Source: JAGDZR01 sp049115695
GTDB taxonomy: Bacteria; Bacteroidota; Bacteroidia; Cytophagales; Cyclobacteriaceae
Reading direction: 5' to 3'
DNA: 64,000 nucleotides
Assembly: GCA_049115695.1 (NCBI GenBank)
Contig: JAGDZR010000011.1
Coordinates: 124,001 to 188,000, forward strand
Part shown: piece by piece, positions 59,766 through 64,000 of the stretch
How positions within the stretch are numbered: position 1 is the first letter of the stretch
How the letters are laid out: each line of letters begins with the position of its first letter
The notes under the pieces: generated by a model
Databases searched by the model: none
What the model was told of the DNA's origin: nothing
What the model saw: the letters and a program-made list of their open reading frames with translations, nothing else
Translations under genes and position numbers: made by a program

Positions 59766-61544
59766 ATGATCTTTCGCAGAATTTTAATGCGTATTCTAGT
59801 TTGGCGCCTGAAGCACATCGGGGACAATAGCTTTATCCTTATCGTAGCAGGCATCATAGGCCTTATCTCTGGTTTGGCAGCTGTCACGCTTAAAACAACC
59901 GTGCATTGGATTCAGTTAGCCGTAACCTCCAACAGGCTGTACGAAAACCTCAACTATGTCCACTTGATCTACCCCATGCTGGGTATCCTATTGACAGTCC
60001 TGCTTACTCATTTTATCTTCAAAGAAAAACTAGGACATGGGATCACGCATATCCTTTATTCGATTTCTAAAAGGTCTAGCATCATCAGGAAAACGCATAT
60101 GTACTCCAGGATGATCACGAGTGCCATTACTGTTGGATTAGGTGGATCTGTAGGATTGGAGGCGCCAATTGTAGTAACCGGATCGGCAATTGGATCCAAC
60201 CTTGCCAGACTTGCTCATCTTGACTACAAAAAACGAACACTGTTGATTGGTTGTGGGGCGGCCGGGGCAATATCAGGCATCTTTAACTCTCCTATTGCAG
60301 GTGTCATCTTCGCAATTGAAGTGATATTAACTGAAGTCACAATTAACAAATTCATTCCCATACTCATTGCTTCCGTATGTGGACAGCTAGTCGCAATAGT
60401 TTTGCTAGGTGAAGATATCTTGTTCTCCTTCAGAGTTGTTGATGGTTTTCAAGCTTCAGAAACTCCGTATTATCTGTTACTAGGATTCTTCTGTGGCGGT
60501 GTTTCAATCTACTTTACTCGATTAATATATAAGAGTGAACGGCTTATTGGATCTATAAAAAATCAATATTTGCGTGCTGCGTCTGGGGGCTTGGGTCTGG
60601 CACTCATTATATTCATATTTCCACCTATTTATGGGGAAGGCTATGACACCATCAAACAACTATTGACAGGCAATCAAATACCCGTGTTGAGCAATAGTCT
60701 GTTTGATTACATCAGTCAGTACAAGGCAGCCCACATCATTTTCTTCCTGTTGATCATTTTAATCAAACCAATTGCAACCGCTCTAACAATAGGCTCAGGT
60801 GGTAGCGGAGGAATATTTGCGCCTTCACTTTTCATCGGGGGGATAACCGGTTATCTCGTCGGGATGGTTTTCAATATGATTTTGCCCGGAGAAGTGGTCA
60901 ACCCAAGTCACTTTGCATTGGTGGGTATGGGCGGTATGTTGAGTGGCGTGTTACAAGCTCCTCTTACTGGCATATTCCTCATTGCTGAAGTAACTGGTGG
61001 CTATATGCTGTTTGTCCCTTTGATGTTAGTTTCAGCTATTTCATTTAGCACCATGAACTACTTTGAGAAATACAGCTTGTACACCAAGCATCTCATAGAA
61101 AGTGGTGATCTCATCACCCATGACAAAGATCTGCAAGTCCTCACACAGATCAATTTGAAAAAATTGGTGGAAAAAGACTTACTGAAAATACATCCGGACA
61201 GAACAGTTGAAGATTTGGTTCACTTGGTCAAAAAAAGCAAGCGCAACATATTTCCTGTAATAAATGATCAGAATGAGCTGGTAGGTATCATTACACTTGA
61301 CAGAATCAGGGAAATAATGTTTGATCAGGAAGCACGTAAAGAGGTAGTAGTCAAAACGCTCATGCAACAAGTACCCAACACAGTAAGCCCAAATGAGAGC
61401 ATGCGATCAGTCATGAGTAAGTTTGAAACTACGCAAGCCTGGAATTTGCCAGTGATTGAAGATGGACAATACCTTGGTTTTGTATCCAAATCAAGAATAT
61501 TCAACGCCTACCGAACAAAATTGATTCGTCAATCTAAAGAGTAG
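59766..61544 (+). CDS. ClC family chloride channel/transporter with CBS pair
   Basis: The 592-residue membrane protein has the ClC core (about 25-440): 'GLGGSVGLEAPIVVTGSAIGSN' (anion-selectivity region), 'GSGGSGGIFAPSLFIGG' and 'MGGMLSGVLQAPLTGIFLIAE'. Two CBS domains follow (about 455-585), which can sense nucleotides. It moves chloride, possibly with proton exchange; the gating Glu position is 'GLEAP' in place of the common GREGP. The start is ATG at 59766. The following 269-bp region has no gene. Confidence 0.93.
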   Translation: MIFRRILMRILVWRLKHIGDNSFILIVAGIIGLISGLAAVTLKTTVHWIQLAVTSNRLYENLNYVHLIYPMLGILLTVLLTHFIFKEKLGHGITHILYSISKRSSIIRKTHMYSRMITSAITVGLGGSVGLEAPIVVTGSAIGSNLARLAHLDYKKRTLLIGCGAAGAISGIFNSPIAGVIFAIEVILTEVTINKFIPILIASVCGQLVAIVLLGEDILFSFRVVDGFQASETPYYLLLGFFCGGVSIYFTRLIYKSERLIGSIKNQYLRAASGGLGLALIIFIFPPIYGEGYDTIKQLLTGNQIPVLSNSLFDYISQYKAAHIIFFLLIILIKPIATALTIGSGGSGGIFAPSLFIGGITGYLVGMVFNMILPGEVVNPSHFALVGMGGMLSGVLQAPLTGIFLIAEVTGGYMLFVPLMLVSAISFSTMNYFEKYSLYTKHLIESGDLITHDKDLQVLTQINLKKLVEKDLLKIHPDRTVEDLVHLVKKSKRNIFPVINDQNELVGIITLDRIREIMFDQEARKEVVVKTLMQQVPNTVSPNESMRSVMSKFETTQAWNLPVIEDGQYLGFVSKSRIFNAYRTKLIRQSKE

Positions 61545-61813
61545 CCGTATTGGGTTAAAAATCAACAACATAGAGCATCATAAAACTTTATCCACAGATC
61601 TTTTAGTTTATATAAATGGACGTATTTTACTGATTTTCAATTGTTTATGTGGTTTTTCAAATTGAACATGTGGATAAATAGAGGAATTGTGGATTTCTTT
61701 TCTTCCAAGAGTTAACTCACTGATTAATAGCTTAATAATTCCCGCTCAACAGATATTTATCCAAATTTAACAAAGGCTAAAACTATTTACCTTGCATTGC
61801 GTACGTTCAATGT
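61545..61813. other. AT-rich intergenic region with DnaA-box-like sequences, candidate replication origin
   Basis: Two perfect DnaA boxes lie in opposite orientation: TTATCCACA at 61588-61596 and TGTGGATAA at 61669-61677. TTATCCAAA at 61757-61765 is 8/9 and TGTGGATTT near 61688-61696 is 7/9. Between and around them the sequence is strongly AT-rich, including runs like TTAGTTTATATAAA, as expected of an unwinding element. No other region in this window has such a cluster. The -10-like TTACCTTGC at 61789 may be the promoter of the thioredoxin gene. Confidence 0.45.
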
Positions 61814-62278
61814 ATGAGAAAGGCATGGCTGTATGGATTAATTATAATTTCTTTTACCATTTCCTATTCACAGGATGTGAAAGTTCGGAATTACGACGAA
61901 CTGGAAAAAGAAATGAAAGCCAATGAAAATGAAGTGCTACTTGTTAATTTCTGGGCAACCTGGTGTGGCCCGTGCATCAAAGAGCTTCCCCATTTTGAAG
62001 CCGCTAATAAAAGAAACGATGTACGCGTTTTGCTGGTGAGTGTGGATTTTCCGCAAGAATTTCAAAAGGTGAAGAAATTCGTAGGCAAAAAACAACTCTC
62101 ATCGGAGGTCTTTCTGCTAAATGAAATAGATTACGACTCATACATGTCAAGGGTCAGTGAAAAGTGGTCTGGTGCATTACCAGCGACTTTATTGATTGAC
62201 AAGGATGGTAATCGTGAGTTTTATGAACGTTCATTTGACGAAAAGGAATTGAATCAGTTAATACAATCAGCATTATAA
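61814..62278 (+). CDS. TlpA-like periplasmic thioredoxin
   Basis: The 154-residue protein has a signal peptide (1-20, 'ISYSQ') and a TlpA/ResA-type thioredoxin domain with active site WCGPC in 'NFWATWCGPCIKELPHFE' and the cis-Pro in 'GALPATLLI'. It should reduce or exchange disulfides in the periplasm. The next gene, also a thioredoxin-fold protein, begins four bases downstream, so they form an operon. Confidence 0.9.
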   Translation: MRKAWLYGLIIISFTISYSQDVKVRNYDELEKEMKANENEVLLVNFWATWCGPCIKELPHFEAANKRNDVRVLLVSVDFPQEFQKVKKFVGKKQLSSEVFLLNEIDYDSYMSRVSEKWSGALPATLLIDKDGNREFYERSFDEKELNQLIQSAL

Positions 62279-62282
62279 TTCT

Positions 62283-62915
62283 ATGAACAGAAATATGAGA
62301 CAAACTTTCCTAATCGTTGCATGTGGTCTGGTTCTTTTTGGCATTTTCTTTGTCAGCGCCAAAGACACAGAATTAGGATATGTTCCCGGCGATAAGGTAA
62401 AGGACTTCAAGCTTGAGAATGTTGATGGACAGCAGGTCTCCTTGTCATCCATCGAAGCAAAAGGCTATATCATCGCGTTTACTTGTAATACTTGTCCATA
62501 TGCCAAAGCGTATGAGCAGCGGATCATTGATTTGGATAAAAAATATTCGAAAAAGGGATTCAAAGTTGTAGCAATTAATCCTAACGATGCATCTCAGCAA
62601 GCTGGCGACTCAATGGAAGAGATGCGAAAAAGAGCGGATGAGAAGGGGTATACTTTCCCATATCTTAGAGATGATGACCAAGTAGTCACACGTGTATTTG
62701 GCGCTAAAAAAACACCGCATGTCTACGTGGTGAACAAACAGGATAATGATCTGATTGTCGAATATGTTGGCGCCATTGATAACAGTCCTCGAGATGCAGC
62801 TGATGTAACAGAGAAATACGTGGAATCTGCTGTAGATGCACTACTGAGAGGTGAGAAACCTACTGTTACTGAGAAGCGAGCAATTGGCTGCTCAATTGTC
62901 TGGAAAGAGAGTTAA
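62283..62915 (+). CDS. Exported redoxin-fold protein with CNTCP site
   Basis: The 210-residue protein has an N-terminal signal or anchor (about 6-26) and a peroxiredoxin/AhpC-TSA-like fold with 'AFTCNTCPYAKAYEQRI', i.e. a CxxC followed by Pro, and 'GAKKTPHVYVV' with the cis-Pro. It may be a thiol oxidoreductase acting in the periplasm together with the preceding TlpA-like protein. A Cys near the C-terminus ('AIGCSIVWK') may interact. It ends 4 bases inside the convergent glycoside hydrolase gene. Confidence 0.85.
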   Translation: MNRNMRQTFLIVACGLVLFGIFFVSAKDTELGYVPGDKVKDFKLENVDGQQVSLSSIEAKGYIIAFTCNTCPYAKAYEQRIIDLDKKYSKKGFKVVAINPNDASQQAGDSMEEMRKRADEKGYTFPYLRDDDQVVTRVFGAKKTPHVYVVNKQDNDLIVEYVGAIDNSPRDAADVTEKYVESAVDALLRGEKPTVTEKRAIGCSIVWKES

Positions 62916-64000
62916 TCGACTTCCAAAAGAAAGGATTGACTGCCAGTAAAATTGATAGTTCTCTCTTTTGAATCTGTCTGCTTAAATCCTTCTGGAATTT
63001 TGAAATTGATAAGCCAAGATGAGTCAGTTTGACTGATAATTACCTTTAGGTTTGTTTCACTTTTTTCCAGATGAATTGAAATCGAATTATTTCCCACTTT
63101 CACATTACTTAAAGACACATCGTTCCAGGAAGAAGGCAAAGAAGGTTCGATTGAAATCGTTTCATCAAATGCTCGAGGTTGAATTCCGAAGAAATACTCC
63201 ACAACAGGTACTGACACAGCATAAATGTTCCAGGCTTGGGCAATCATTCCAAAATCGGGACTTACTTCATACATCGATCCCGGAAGTGCATAGCTAAAAG
63301 AGTTCGACAACATTTTCAGATAATTAAGAGCATTGTCCGCATAACCGTATCGCGCTTCTGCAATGGCCTGCACACCAGTAGGAAGCGTCATTACTGCTCC
63401 TGCATAGCTAAACACTTGCCATTTGGTAGCCTTATCCTGTTGTTCATCACGATCTATACCTGTAACAAACATTCCATATTTGCTGGCATATTTTTGAGCT
63501 GAAGACAGTGCGCTTTTCGCTTTATCTGGATCTGCTAGACCCATTTCCATCGGAGTGTTAATTACCCAATTGTGATGTACAACATGAGCAGACACACCTT
63601 TTGGCATATTTTCGATCTTCTTAATCCCTTCTTTCAGTTCCTTTACTGACCAGGGTTTTTCAAGGGTATCTACTCTTAGCAAAGCTTGCATGGCTAAATC
63701 AAGGGCTTCATGTCTTGATGCTCTGAAATCGGCGTAACTACCAAATTCAGGAACCCACCATTCTGTGTTAATTTTTTTTCTTAGCTGCTCCGCCTTGCGC
63801 TTGTACTCCTCAAATCTTTCTATGTCATCTTTGACCGCTGCAAAACCTGCCGCTGCTTCATAAGCAGCACATTGATAGGCTACTACGTCGATCATTTCGG
63901 TGTGCAACCCGGGAATTTCCATCATGCCCGGACCATCAGGATAACCATTGCCATCTTTGTCCTGTGATGCCATCCATTCAATCCCACTGATGACATCTTC
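62912..64000 (-). CDS. Six-hairpin glycoside hydrolase, C-terminal part
   Basis: The minus-strand frame is open to the window end, so the N-terminal part is missing; about 362 residues are visible. The pattern 'QDKDGNGYPDG', 'YQCAAYEAAAGFAAV', repeated Trp-rich helices and 'EYFFGIQPRAFDETISIEPSLPSSW' is that of (alpha/alpha)6-barrel glycosidases (GH63/GH78/amylo-glucosidase-like) with a terminal beta-domain. The catalytic acid cannot be assigned from this part. It is a second polysaccharide gene of the window and may be secreted. It overlaps the redoxin gene by four bases. Confidence 0.75.
   Translation of the reverse strand, partial: EDVISGIEWMASQDKDGNGYPDGPGMMEIPGLHTEMIDVVAYQCAAYEAAAGFAAVKDDIERFEEYKRKAEQLRKKINTEWWVPEFGSYADFRASRHEALDLAMQALLRVDTLEKPWSVKELKEGIKKIENMPKGVSAHVVHHNWVINTPMEMGLADPDKAKSALSSAQKYASKYGMFVTGIDRDEQQDKATKWQVFSYAGAVMTLPTGVQAIAEARYGYADNALNYLKMLSNSFSYALPGSMYEVSPDFGMIAQAWNIYAVSVPVVEYFFGIQPRAFDETISIEPSLPSSWNDVSLSNVKVGNNSISIHLEKSETNLKVIISQTDSSWLINFKIPEGFKQTDSKERTINFTGSQSFLLEVD

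Noticed and set aside
1..64000. CRISPR array, insertion sequence, rRNA or riboswitch
   Set aside because: No regularly spaced repeats, transposase genes, rRNA signatures or recognisable riboswitch cores were seen on either strand.

Overview
The window reads as a chromosomal segment of a free-living, probably marine Bacteroidota, most likely order Cytophagales. Evidence seen directly: TonB-dependent receptors with N-terminal carboxypeptidase-like domains, a DUF4249 lipoprotein, lipoproteins with Bacteroidota-style lipoboxes, Bacteroidota promoters (-7 element TAnnTTTG, often very close to the start codon), a eukaryote-type GT3 glycogen synthase, an rmuC/GroES-like pair and the rpsU-xerC-hpf order. 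Coding density is high. I see no insertion sequence, phage or CRISPR array.

Layout. 1-1227: end of a TonB receptor plus its DUF4249 lipoprotein. 1228-10767: housekeeping and membrane genes (J-domain protein, DUF547 lipoprotein, PLP decarboxylase, SulP transporter, NRDE protein, CPBP protease, RmuC, GroES-like protein, tRNA-Leu, RDD protein). 10834-17228: a sulfated-rhamnose polysaccharide locus with a 26-bp palindromic operator, a GH78 rhamnosidase broken by one missing base, and a sulfatase-GH78 fusion. 17365-26527: S41 protease, homogentisate dioxygenase, glycogen synthase, SLC13 transporter, UDP-glucose dehydrogenase. 26675-34483: information processing (rpsU, xerC, hpf, cysS, rimP-nusA-infB). 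34625-37964: sodium-pumping decarboxylase (oadG-oadA-oadB). 37987-41194: mutS and a SpoU methyltransferase. 41653-56528: an iron-homeostasis island. 56657-62915: fumarase, a SPOR-like protein, methionine aminopeptidase, ClC channel, an intergenic region rich in DnaA-box-like sequences, and two thioredoxin-fold proteins. The right edge cuts a glycoside hydrolase.

The iron island is the most interesting part. It holds two TonB receptors, an operon of DUF4856 protein, imelysin lipoprotein, HTTM (vitamin-K-carboxylase-like) membrane protein and receptor, a hemerythrin, a DtxR-family regulator, ferritin, FeoA-FeoB with a small Cys-rich partner, a LuxR-type response regulator, and an otherwise easily missed 50-residue Cys-rich protein at 53261-53413. 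Three of its promoters share one architecture: a 17-bp palindrome close to TTTAGAATNATTCTAAA over the transcription start, a -7 element 4-7 bp upstream of it, a CTA-N4-TAG palindrome about 34 bp upstream of the -7 element, and TCACTA-N4-TAGTGA 53-54 bp upstream. A fourth promoter (response regulator) carries only the 17-bp box, as a perfect palindrome. This predicts an iron-type repressor working with a second, unidentified DNA-binding protein. All functional assignments come from reading motifs and overall sequence; no database search was run.
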